A stretch of DNA of 50,247 bases from Candidatus Altimarinota bacterium (GTDB lineage Bacteria; Patescibacteriota; Gracilibacteria; UBA4473). Within the stretch, counting starts at the first letter, position 1, and each line of letters opens with the position of its first letter. Position numbers and translations under genes: made by a program. This document shows, in pieces, positions 38,819 to 45,643 of the stretch. The notes under the pieces were generated by a model, which was not told the origin of the DNA, did no database searches, and was given only the letters and a program-made list of their open reading frames with translations. The stretch lies in NCBI GenBank assembly GCA_021735575.1, contig JAIPGU010000001.1, positions 1 through 50,247 of the forward strand. The letters run 5' to 3'.

Positions 38819-38852
38819 ATCCGACGCTCTCACCAACTGAGCTACTCTGACA
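38819..38852 (-). pseudogene. 5'-half copy of tRNA-Met
   Basis: On the minus strand it repeats the first 34 nt of the tRNA (GTCAGAGTAGCTCAGTTGG…GTCGGAT) with one substitution, then diverges. It lies 45 bp upstream of the intact gene. The palindrome GCCCGCCTCAGGCGGGC follows at 38888-38904. The rest of 38853-39032 holds nothing recognisable. Confidence 0.75.
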
Positions 38853-39032
38853 TCGTCGCTATGGCGGAGCACGGCCGGATTCGCTGACGCCCGCCTCAGG
38901 CGGGCTACTCATCCTCAGCTACCCCGCGCTCACGGAAGATACTTTTTAGCTTTTCAGCTTTTTGACTTTTAAACTGTTCTCCAAAGAACTCGCCGATTGT
39001 ATGATTTCGAGCCCCTAGGTCAAGCAAAGGTT

Positions 39033-39060
39033 TTGATTTTATCCTGAAAATCCGTACTAT
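39033..39060 (+). promoter_or_regulatory. promoter of the tRNA-binding-domain gene, leaderless type
   Basis: TTGATT, a 16-nt spacer and TACTAT end 7 nt before the ATG at 39068. Confidence 0.65.
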
Positions 39061-39067
39061 CTGCGCG

Positions 39068-39553
39068 ATGAATTTTTGGAAAAAGTTATTCGGTATCGGA
39101 CAAAAGCAATCTTGCTGCGGTGGAGACTGTTGCGCGCATGCCGAAAATATGCAGACACTCCTCTCCCTCACAGAGGAAGATATGAACGTACTGAAAAATC
39201 TAGATGAACGGATTGTCGTGGGAAAAGTACTCGAAGTCACGCCTCATCCTGACCCCAGTATCACCAAAGTCCGCGTCACTCGCACTGATCTGGGCAATGG
39301 AACGACCGAACAAATTCTTTGCGGAGGAACGAATCTCGAAGCTGGATTTATCGTCCCTGTCGCAACGATAGGTGCGAAGCTGTCGGAAGACTTTGAAATC
39401 GGCGTACGAAAGATCGCCAACGTCGAAAGTCGTGGCATGATTTGTGCTCGTGCAGAACTTGGATTATCACCTAACGGCGAACAAAAAGGCGAAATTTGGT
39501 CTTTACCGGAAGAAGCGGAAAAATATTTGGGGAAGTGTTTAAGGGAGTTATAA
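39068..39553 (+). CDS. free-standing tRNA-binding (EMAP-II/PheT-N type) domain protein
   Basis: The 161-residue protein consists of a short N-terminal part with a cysteine cluster (SCCGGDCCAH, residues 15-24) and an OB-fold tRNA-binding domain (about 48-155: IVVGKVLEVTPHPDPSITKVRVTRTDLG…ILCGGTNLEAGFIVPVATIGAKL…IANVESRGMICARAELGL). It resembles the domain at the N-terminus of PheT and the C-terminus of MetG. pheT downstream carries its own such domain, so this is not a split PheT. It may deliver tRNA to MetRS or another synthetase. The cysteine cluster could bind zinc or an iron-sulfur cluster. Confidence 0.88.
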   Translation: MNFWKKLFGIGQKQSCCGGDCCAHAENMQTLLSLTEEDMNVLKNLDERIVVGKVLEVTPHPDPSITKVRVTRTDLGNGTTEQILCGGTNLEAGFIVPVATIGAKLSEDFEIGVRKIANVESRGMICARAELGLSPNGEQKGEIWSLPEEAEKYLGKCLREL

Positions 39554-39555
39554 GG

Positions 39556-39906
39556 TTATTCTATTTCTGATTCTCCGTTTATTTCTCGCTCCAACCTCAA
39601 TCGAATCTCCTTTTTTAACTTTTCTATTTGTCTTCTTTTTCCTTTTGTTTTTGTCCTTTCCGGTCTTTCCTTTTTATGATTTGAATAAAATACTTCTGTG
39701 GCACAATGCCCTGTTTGAGAAGAATCACATTCTTTTCTGCAACGATCATTCACCCATGCTGTTGCTTCTCGCACACTACGAGTAGTAGATAAAGCGCTTT
39801 TTAAAAGATAAAAATTACCGCAATCTTTTCTTTTTTGTTCTTTCGGACTTGTTTTTATTTCCCACCTTACTTCTGCTTCCAAAGCTTTCCTATCTGTTTT
39901 TCCCAT
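39556..39906 (-). CDS. hypothetical highly basic protein
   Basis: The 116-residue product is very charged (MGKTDRKALEAEVRWEIK…; KKERPERTKTKGKRRQIEKLKKEIRLRLEREIN) with four cysteines in the middle (KDCGNFY, DRCRKECDSSQTGHC). These could form a metal-binding site. The C-terminal half is a predicted coiled helix. I recognise no family. It lies convergent to the tRNA-binding-domain gene and divergent from pheT, with a promoter-like sequence upstream. Confidence 0.6.
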   Translation of the reverse strand: MGKTDRKALEAEVRWEIKTSPKEQKRKDCGNFYLLKSALSTTRSVREATAWVNDRCRKECDSSQTGHCATEVFYSNHKKERPERTKTKGKRRQIEKLKKEIRLRLEREINGESEIE

Positions 39907-39939
39907 AACCGAACTTGAAAATATATTAAAAGTCTTGTG

Positions 39940-39968
39940 GTATTTATATTGTATATTTACTTTGTCAA
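39940..39968 (-). promoter_or_regulatory. possible promoter of the basic hypothetical protein
   Basis: On the minus strand TTGACA, a 17-nt spacer and TAAATA, about 34 nt before the ATG. Confidence 0.4.
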
Positions 39969-39986
39969 CTTTCCTCGCATTTATTT

Positions 39987-40016
39987 TTGACTAGACTTCA
40001 TCTAAATTGCTATCTT
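39987..40016 (+). promoter_or_regulatory. possible pheT promoter
   Basis: TTGACT, an 18-nt spacer and TATCTT, 42 nt before the pheT ATG. An ACTAAGGACTAAAAGCTAAAAACTAA degenerate tandem fills the leader. Confidence 0.45.
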
Positions 40017-40058
40017 CCTTTTGTTAAAAACTAAGGACTAAAAGCTAAAAACTAATTT

Positions 40059-42476
40059 ATGAAACTTTCCTATAATTGGCTTTCCACCTTCGTTGACCTC
40101 AAGGGAATCACTCCCGAGGATATACATGCTCATCTCACGCTTCACACTGCTGAGGTTGAGGAATCAATTCCTCTGAAGCCTTATTTTGAAAAGGTATACG
40201 CCGGCATGCTCGTATCCGTAAAATCGCACCCTCAATCAAAGAAATTACATATTGGAACGTTTGATCTAGGGAAAATGGGGAAAAAACAGATTATTTTTGG
40301 AGAGGTCCATGAACTCAAAAAAGAAGAAATCTATCCCCTCGCTCTGGATGGAGCGATACTACGATCGGGAATAGAAATCAAAAATACGGAAATTCGCGGC
40401 GAAAAGTCCGAAGGAATGGTCGTCGACAACCAAGAACTAGGAATGAAAAATGACGGACTTATACGTTGGACCGATCCGAAACTACTCGGACGATCGCTTC
40501 CCGACATAGAAGCAAATTTTTCGGATATTATTTTTGAAATTGACAACAAATCCCTGACACACCGTCCGGATTTATGGAGTCATTTAGGCATGGCACGAGA
40601 ACTCTCGGGAATTTTCGGGCGAAAAATGTATACTGGGGGTATACACCCCTCCAAAGGAATCGAAGATCATGTGCGAAAAGCAAAGGGTTCAAAAGTTTCT
40701 GTTTCCATTGAGACCGAAAAATGCCCCCGGTTTTGCGCACTCCGTGTATCTGGTATTCAGGTAGCTCCTTCTCCCTTGTCAGAGCAAATCTTGCTAGAAA
40801 ACTTAGATATTCGCGCTATTTCCAATTTAGTGGATATTACCAATCTGATCCTCACCGGATGGGGACAGCCAATGCATGTATTTGACGCGCAAAAAGTCGA
40901 AAAAGGATTTGTCATCCGCCAGGCTCGTCAAAATGAAACAATAGTGGCCCTCGACGGGGAAGAATATGAACTCTCTCCTGATGATACCGTTGTGGCAGAT
41001 ACGCAAAAAGCATTGTCTATCGCCGGCATTATGGGAGGAGAGCTTTCTGGAGTAAGTGACAAAACCACAGACGTAATTTTTGAGTGCGCCAATTGGAATC
41101 CCGTCTCAACTCGACATACTTCCACGCGTCTCGGACTTCGTTCCGACAGTTCTATTCGATATGAAAAATCATTGGATTCAGAAATGTGTCTTCCTGCGTT
41201 ACTGATGGCGACAGAAAAAACACTTCACGCTTCTCCGAACGCTCAGATCGCGTCCATTCTCACTGACGAATATCCTCAAAAAAATAAAGATATGACGCTT
41301 TTTCTTGATCCCGATACAGTAAGAGCGCATTCTGGTATCCTCGTTTCCGATTCGGAAATACGAAAGAAGCTCGAATCAATTCATTTCGGTGTCACTGAAA
41401 AATCCGGAAAATGGAGCGTAAAAGTCCCCAGTTGGCGCTCTACAAAAGACATATCTATTGCTGAGGATCTCACGGAAGAAGTGGTACGTTTGTATGGATT
41501 TGAAAACATAGCACCCTCTCTGCCGGAATTGCCCATTCATCCTCCGCGTGTTAATTGGCTTCGAAAAATGGAATGGCAATGCCGTGACACACTCTCTGCC
41601 AGAGGATTTCAAGAAATACTCAACTATTCCTTTGTCCCACGGGAAGATACAACATTTACGGAAAAAAAATCATATGTAACCCTCGAAAATCCACTTTCGG
41701 ACGAACAAGCACAATTAAGACAGACACTTATTTCAAACATCGTTCAAAACCTAGAGTCAGAACTTCGCACGCACGGCGAACTTCATTTTTTTGAGTTTGG
41801 AAAAGTATATGAACCATCTGTCGGAGAAATCCTTCCTCAGGAAATCTCTCACCTGGCATTGCTTTCTGCTGAAATTTCAACCGACCCTGAAACGGAAAAC
41901 AAACTCTTTTTTTCGCTCAAAGAAGAAATACAAAATCTTCTAAGTTCCCTTGTCCTCACTGTGGAATTTCGCCCCGGGAAGCATCCTCTTTCTTTCGCTC
42001 ACCCCTCCAAAACGGCTGATATATTTATTCAAGAAGAAAAAATCGGAACGGTCGCTGTTCTACACCCAAGCAAAAACAATATCAAAAATGCCTCCATCTC
42101 ATTCGTTGAAATAGACACTGAAATAATGCTTTCTCACATGCGTCATACGACTGTCTCTTATTCCCGACTATCTCCGTTCCCACTTGTCAGGCGGGATATC
42201 TCTCTCGTCTTAGACCAAAAAGTGCTTATGGCAGAAGTGCGCCAAGAAGCATTTAAATCATCTCCCTTGTTGGCTAATATGGAACTTTTCGATGAATTTG
42301 AAGATGAGAAAAAATTTGGCGCACACCAAAAAAATCTCTCGTTTCATTTAGAATTTTCTTCTCCAGACCATACTTTGAGTGAAAAAGAAATTGACGAAAC
42401 TTTTTCTCGCATAGCACAAATACTGGAAAAAAAGTTTCAAGCAACGCTGCGAAATGAATCAAATGCTCCCGCATAA
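40059..42476 (+). CDS. pheT: phenylalanyl-tRNA synthetase beta subunit
   Basis: The 805-residue beta chain starts MKLSYNWLSTFVDL. It has the N-terminal tRNA-binding domain (about 40-155), the B3/B4 editing domain (LRVSGIQVAPSPLSEQILLENLDIRAISNLVDITNLILTGWGQPMHVFDA, ALDGEEYELSPDDTVVAD), B5 (RLYGFENIAPSLPELPIHPP precedes the core), the catalytic-like core with NYSFVPRE…NPLSDEQAQLRQTLI, and the C-terminal ferredoxin-fold FDX-ACB domain (SPFPLVRRDISLVLD…). A copy of the 19-bp hairpin motif is read in frame as MYTGGIH (about residues 190-196) in the linker before B3. The pheS partner is not in the window. Confidence 0.97.
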   Translation: MKLSYNWLSTFVDLKGITPEDIHAHLTLHTAEVEESIPLKPYFEKVYAGMLVSVKSHPQSKKLHIGTFDLGKMGKKQIIFGEVHELKKEEIYPLALDGAILRSGIEIKNTEIRGEKSEGMVVDNQELGMKNDGLIRWTDPKLLGRSLPDIEANFSDIIFEIDNKSLTHRPDLWSHLGMARELSGIFGRKMYTGGIHPSKGIEDHVRKAKGSKVSVSIETEKCPRFCALRVSGIQVAPSPLSEQILLENLDIRAISNLVDITNLILTGWGQPMHVFDAQKVEKGFVIRQARQNETIVALDGEEYELSPDDTVVADTQKALSIAGIMGGELSGVSDKTTDVIFECANWNPVSTRHTSTRLGLRSDSSIRYEKSLDSEMCLPALLMATEKTLHASPNAQIASILTDEYPQKNKDMTLFLDPDTVRAHSGILVSDSEIRKKLESIHFGVTEKSGKWSVKVPSWRSTKDISIAEDLTEEVVRLYGFENIAPSLPELPIHPPRVNWLRKMEWQCRDTLSARGFQEILNYSFVPREDTTFTEKKSYVTLENPLSDEQAQLRQTLISNIVQNLESELRTHGELHFFEFGKVYEPSVGEILPQEISHLALLSAEISTDPETENKLFFSLKEEIQNLLSSLVLTVEFRPGKHPLSFAHPSKTADIFIQEEKIGTVAVLHPSKNNIKNASISFVEIDTEIMLSHMRHTTVSYSRLSPFPLVRRDISLVLDQKVLMAEVRQEAFKSSPLLANMELFDEFEDEKKFGAHQKNLSFHLEFSSPDHTLSEKEIDETFSRIAQILEKKFQATLRNESNAPA
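40627..40645 (+). repeat. 19-bp sense-oriented hairpin motif, copy 4 (inside pheT)
   Basis: TGTATACTGGGGGTATACA, identical to copies 1 and 2 and in the sense of pheT. It lies in frame in a variable linker. Confidence 0.85.
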
Positions 42477-42499
42477 AACTAAAAATACCCTCGGGCATA

Positions 42500-42529
42500 T
42501 TGACAATACATATCAATACATGATATAAT
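42500..42529 (+). promoter_or_regulatory. consensus promoter of the YtxH-like gene
   Basis: A perfect TTGACA, an 18-nt spacer ending in the extended -10 TGA, and a perfect TATAAT. The start should lie near 42536, 14 nt before the ATG. Confidence 0.85.
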
Positions 42530-42549
42530 AAGGAGATAAGCTACAAAAC

Positions 42550-42738
42550 ATGAAAGAAAAAAAGAAAAAATCAGGGCTTTTGACAGGAATTATTGTCGGA
42601 GGAGCTGTGGGATCTGTCCTCTCTCTTCTATTTTCAACCGAATCTCAGCGACGAAAAGTACGAAAACTTTCCAAGCAAGTGCTGAACGAAGGGAAGTCAG
42701 CGGCAGAAAAATTTTTGGACACGTATAGAAAAAAATGA
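42550..42738 (+). CDS. YtxH-like small membrane protein
   Basis: The 62-residue protein (MKEKKKKSGLLTGIIVGGAVGSVLSLLFSTES…) has one glycine-rich membrane segment after a Lys-rich start and an amphipathic C-terminal helix (KVRKLSKQVLNEGKSAAEKFLDTYRKK). This is the layout of YtxH/gas-vesicle-like stress proteins. It has the strongest promoter in the window, so high expression is likely. The function is unknown. Confidence 0.82.
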   Translation: MKEKKKKSGLLTGIIVGGAVGSVLSLLFSTESQRRKVRKLSKQVLNEGKSAAEKFLDTYRKK

Positions 42739-42843
42739 AGACTCTCTGTTTTGGGTTCCAAACAAAACACCTCTCACCACAATTCCCACAGAAGAGCAAT
42801 GAAATTTAGTCTACAAATTTGACGAAGCGAGGAAAGACATTGA

Positions 42844-42878
42844 AAATGAAGGTTAGCTATTTTTTAACCTCCTTTCAT
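42844..42878 (+). promoter_or_regulatory. hairpin immediately before the DUF378 start
   Basis: AATGAAGGTTA and TAACCTCCTTTCATT pair with a small bulge around a GCTATTTTT loop. The structure ends right before the ATG at 42880 and may hinder initiation or mark the end of the upstream transcript. Confidence 0.4.
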
Positions 42879-42879
42879 T

Positions 42880-43092
42880 ATGGGCACCAATAGTTGCTCT
42901 CCTCTCGGCAAAATTGCCTGGGTACTTCTTATTATCGGGGGACTGAACTGGGGTCTGGTTGGATTTTTCCAGCTTGATCTCGTGCAAGTTCTCTTTGGCG
43001 GAATGCCAATGATTGGGACGATTGTATACGTCCTCGTCGGTCTTTCCGCGCTTTACGCTCTCTTCGCAAGAGGAAGTAGTTGTAAAAAATAA
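42880..43092 (+). CDS. DUF378 family small membrane protein
   Basis: The 70-residue protein has two hydrophobic segments: VLLIIGGLNWGLVGFFQLDLVQVLFG and MIGTIVYVLVGLSALYALF. The GGLNWGLVG motif is diagnostic of DUF378 (YuzA-like). The N-terminus (MGTNSCSPLG) and C-terminus (SSCKK) carry extra cysteines. The role is unknown; a terminator-like hairpin follows. Confidence 0.9.
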   Translation: MGTNSCSPLGKIAWVLLIIGGLNWGLVGFFQLDLVQVLFGGMPMIGTIVYVLVGLSALYALFARGSSCKK

Positions 43093-43122
43093 GCGGTTTG
43101 TTTCGGAAATGAACAAAAAATT

Positions 43123-43156
43123 CTTTCCCTCTCCCAAGTGGGAAGGAGTTTTTTGT
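43123..43156 (+). terminator. probable terminator after the DUF378 gene
   Basis: CTCTCCCA and TGGGAAGGAG form an imperfect stem followed by TTTTTT. Confidence 0.5.
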
Positions 43157-43261
43157 TCCCTTTTTGTTGTTGAGACACAATTTCCTCTCTATTTGTTTCG
43201 AAATATTGTATAATACACCTTCTTTTCCAGAAGAAAAAAAGCCCAGAAAAGTGAAAAAGTC

Positions 43262-43291
43262 TTGACAGAGCATAGAAAGGGAAATTAGAAT
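43262..43291 (+). promoter_or_regulatory. promoter of the small lipoprotein gene
   Basis: TTGACA, an 18-nt spacer and TAGAAT end 33 nt before the ATG at 43325. Confidence 0.7.
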
Positions 43292-43324
43292 CTCTCACGT
43301 ATATATTTTTTAATTTCTTTCTTA

Positions 43325-43531
43325 ATGAAAAAATTACTCGTTTTAGCACTCGGATTGTTCTTGGTAGCCTGTGGACAATACACGACTCCTGAAGAAGGAA
43401 CTGAAGAAGTTCCAGCCGTAGAGGTAGAAGGAGAAGCTATGATGCAGGAAGAATCAGTGATGTCAGAAGAAGACGTTGAGATGCCAGAGGAAGGAGAGGA
43501 AGCCATGATGGAAGAAGAAAGCGCTGAATAA
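43325..43531 (+). CDS. small, very acidic lipoprotein
   Basis: The 68-residue precursor has a lipoprotein signal (MKKLLVLALGLFLVACGQ, lipobox LVAC) and a mature part made almost wholly of Glu, Val and Met (EEGTEEVPAVEVEGEAMMQEESVMSEEDVEMPEEGEEAMMEEES). It is probably an anchored acidic surface peptide. No family assignment is possible. It has its own promoter and terminator. Confidence 0.78.
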   Translation: MKKLLVLALGLFLVACGQYTTPEEGTEEVPAVEVEGEAMMQEESVMSEEDVEMPEEGEEAMMEEESAE

Positions 43532-43563
43532 TTCTTGCACGATATTATTTGCACGATAAAAAG

Positions 43564-43602
43564 ACCATATTTGAGAATAGTGCTCGGATATGGTTTTTTT
43601 TC
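43564..43602 (+). terminator. terminator of the lipoprotein gene
   Basis: ACCATAT and ATATGGT form a 7-bp stem around a 17-nt loop, followed by a run of seven more T. Confidence 0.7.
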
Positions 43603-43683
43603 GTTTTTGCACATATGGTCAAACAAAAGGAAAGTCATATTCGTTTTTCCCATTCCTCACATTTTCCATTACAATAACGCGGA

Positions 43684-44730
43684 ATGAGCGATTACAATGC
43701 GAATGGATACCAATTTTTTTCTCTGACAGATGCAAATACAAAAGAATGGAATGCATTTGTCCTCTCATCTCAGTTGGGATCTATCCATCAAATTTCCGAC
43801 TGGAAAAATTTTCAAGAACAAATTCCTGGACGCGGACCAGTGCTCGGATTCGGAGTAAAAGAAAAAGGGGAAATAAAAGCTACTATTTTTTGCGTTCGTA
43901 TGGGAACAGGATTCTTAGGAAAATACTGGTGGTACTCTGCGCGTGGTCCAGTTTTCGATCCAAAAGAAAAAGCCGTTGGCATATTCCTCATAGAAAAAGT
44001 GACGGCAGAACTGAAGAGAAAAGGTGGGATGTTTTGGCGATTTGATCCATATTTTCCCCAAGCGTTTGAACTCCCTGGCGTTCAAACCCGAAACGCCACT
44101 CAAAATTACCAGCCCACTGACACACTTGAAATTGATCTCACACAGACCAATGATGAAATCCTTTCCTACATGAAACGAAAAGGACGATATAACATCAACC
44201 TGGCTCAAAAAAAAGGAGTTCGTGTTACATTCATTCTCGGCAACGATATCACAAAAAAAGACATCGATGATTTTTGGCGATTAAATACAGAAACCACTAG
44301 GAGAGATAGTTTTTCCGGACACGAAAAATCATATTATGAAAAATTTTTAAAACATTTGAAAAAATATGCCGTGCTTTTTTTTGCGGAATTTGAAGGAAAA
44401 CGGATTGCTAGCGCTATTTCCACTTTTTGTGGTAGCAAAGCCATTTACTACTTTGGTGCATCAAGTTCAGATGCTCAAACACGCCCCCTCATGGCGCCGT
44501 ACCTCCTCCAATGGGAGATGATGCAATATGCAAAGAAAAAAGGATGTCTCACCTATGATTTCCTCGGCATTGCGCCCGAAGACGAGACGAATCATCCCTA
44601 CGCCGGAATTTCCGAATTCAAATGGAAGTTCGGCGGGGAAAGAAAAACATATGCCTCGGGACAGGAAATAGTCTTTCAAAGCGTATGGTATACACTGTAC
44701 CGACTTGCGAAAAAGCTAAAAAGAGTGTAA
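43684..44730 (+). CDS. FemAB/FemX-type peptidoglycan bridge aminoacyltransferase
   Basis: The 348-residue protein has the double-GNAT layout of Fem ligases, which attach amino acids from aminoacyl-tRNA to the peptidoglycan stem. Recognisable blocks are GSIHQISDWKNFQEQIPGRGPVLGFGVKEKGE at the N-terminal fold, WWYSARGPVFDP, MKRKGRYNINLAQKKGV, FAEFEGKRIASAISTFCGSKAIYYFGASS and YDFLGIAPEDETNHPYAGISEFKWKFGGE at the end. These are typical of the family. TACAAT lies 8 nt before the ATG, so the transcript may be leaderless. Confidence 0.93.
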   Translation: MSDYNANGYQFFSLTDANTKEWNAFVLSSQLGSIHQISDWKNFQEQIPGRGPVLGFGVKEKGEIKATIFCVRMGTGFLGKYWWYSARGPVFDPKEKAVGIFLIEKVTAELKRKGGMFWRFDPYFPQAFELPGVQTRNATQNYQPTDTLEIDLTQTNDEILSYMKRKGRYNINLAQKKGVRVTFILGNDITKKDIDDFWRLNTETTRRDSFSGHEKSYYEKFLKHLKKYAVLFFAEFEGKRIASAISTFCGSKAIYYFGASSSDAQTRPLMAPYLLQWEMMQYAKKKGCLTYDFLGIAPEDETNHPYAGISEFKWKFGGERKTYASGQEIVFQSVWYTLYRLAKKLKRV

Positions 44731-44823
44731 AAATACGCTTGTGTAAAATGGAAAGTCGCCAAAAAATAGGCTTTTCCGGATTACCAGGGAAAGTTTATTC
44801 TTTTTGAAACCGAGGAGGCCGTT

Positions 44824-44916
44824 GTGAAAAAAGCAATCGTCGTCACGATCAGCCTTGTCTTCATCCTGCTGTTTTCTTTAATGGTATGGGTGGGACAAGA
44901 ACTCCCATCGAATTAA
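44824..44916 (+). CDS. 30-residue single-span membrane peptide
   Basis: A GTG start is preceded by a very good ribosome site (GAGGAGG, 5 nt spacing), rare in this window. The product is one membrane helix with a short polar tail: (M)KKAIVVTISLVFILLFSL, then MVWVGQELPSN. It ends in TAA and is followed by a good terminator. The leader contains a GGAAAG…CTTTTCC hairpin. This is a complete tiny gene of unknown role, perhaps a regulatory or envelope-associated micropeptide. Confidence 0.7.
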   Translation: MKKAIVVTISLVFILLFSLMVWVGQELPSN

Positions 44917-44924
44917 CTTTCTCC

Positions 44925-44966
44925 AGAGTCCCGACATACATTGTTTGTGTCGGGGCTCTTGATTTT
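44925..44966 (+). terminator. terminator of the 30-codon gene
   Basis: AGAG-CCCGACA and TGTCGGG-CTCT form a long stem with one bulge around TACATTGTT, followed by TGATTTTC. Confidence 0.75.
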
Positions 44967-44995
44967 CTATCATGGATTTGTAATTTCTAATTGTC

Positions 44996-45535
44996 ATGGT
45001 CTTGCTTCATTCAGTATCGGTGCCTCTCGGAAGTCCTCTCCCGAAATTCAACCTGAAAGGCACGGACGAGAAGATGTACTCTCCGACTTCTTTTGTGAAT
45101 AAAAAAGTGTTGGTCATCGTTTTTACCTGTAACCACTGTCCATATGCCAAAGCGGTAGAACAAAGACTTATTGCCCTTCACGAGAAATACTCGCCAAAAG
45201 GAATGCAACTGGTATGTATCAATGCAAATGATGCAGAAACTTATCCCGACGATAGTTTTAAGCATATGCAAGAAAAGCATTACCCTTTCCCCTATCTCTA
45301 TGATGAAACGCAAAGTGTTGCATGCCTTTTCCAAGCGCAATGCACGCCAGACATTTATGTCTATGATCATGCGCAAAACTTAGCCTACCACGGCCGATTT
45401 GATGATAACTGGCAGGATGAACATGCTGTCACTTCACATGATACCGAAGAAGCGGTTAAGGCACTCCTTTGTGGACAGAAGCCGAATCAAAATCAACAAC
45501 CATCTATGGGATGTTCTATTAAGTGGAAGGCGTAA
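44996..45535 (+). CDS. thioredoxin-like/redoxin family protein
   Basis: The 179-residue protein has the AhpC/TSA-Redoxin fold: GSPLPKFNLKGTDEKMYSPTSF, then VLVIVFTCNHCPYAKAVEQRL with a CxxC pair (Cys45/Cys48), INANDAETYPDDSF and the cis-Pro-like TPDIYVYD. It lacks a signal peptide, so it is probably cytoplasmic. Proteins of this subgroup (CNHCPY) are thiol peroxidase-like or disulfide reductase-like, with exact substrate unknown. Confidence 0.9.
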   Translation: MVLLHSVSVPLGSPLPKFNLKGTDEKMYSPTSFVNKKVLVIVFTCNHCPYAKAVEQRLIALHEKYSPKGMQLVCINANDAETYPDDSFKHMQEKHYPFPYLYDETQSVACLFQAQCTPDIYVYDHAQNLAYHGRFDDNWQDEHAVTSHDTEEAVKALLCGQKPNQNQQPSMGCSIKWKA

Positions 45536-45548
45536 ACCCTTAGACGTT

Positions 45549-45643
45549 TAACTGACACGACGCCGTGTCAGCTACAATAAAACACCGTGTCAGATACGGT
45601 AAAACGCCATATCAGCTACACTAAGGCGCTATGTCAGTTATAG
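45549..45643. repeat. 22-bp tandem degenerate REP array at the RAYT 3' end
   Basis: After one near-complete palindrome (TGACACGACGCCGTGTCAG) there follow four units of exactly 22-bp period (45562, 45584, 45606, 45628). Each contains a variant of GCCGTGTCAGCTACA. The last unit overlaps the stop of the transposase gene. Confidence 0.85.

Noticed and set aside
38905-39240. 101-codon minus-strand frame ending SIFRERGVAEDE
   Set aside because: Overlaps the convincing tRNA-binding-domain gene antisense; its end is coded by an AAAAGCTAAAAAG-type degenerate repeat.
39068-40200. split or frameshifted pheT
   Set aside because: pheT is complete with its own tRNA-binding domain; the upstream protein is independent with its own promoter and stop.
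43590-44045. 151-codon plus-strand frame before and in the FemAB gene
   Set aside because: Frame-shifted shadow; starts in the terminator of the lipoprotein gene.
44735-44823. preQ1 or other riboswitch before the 30-codon gene
   Set aside because: Only a simple hairpin is visible; the conserved aptamer tails are missing.
45562-45643. 22-bp tandem units considered as a CRISPR array
   Set aside because: Units are contiguous without spacers, degenerate, and match the neighbouring REP palindrome; no cas genes.
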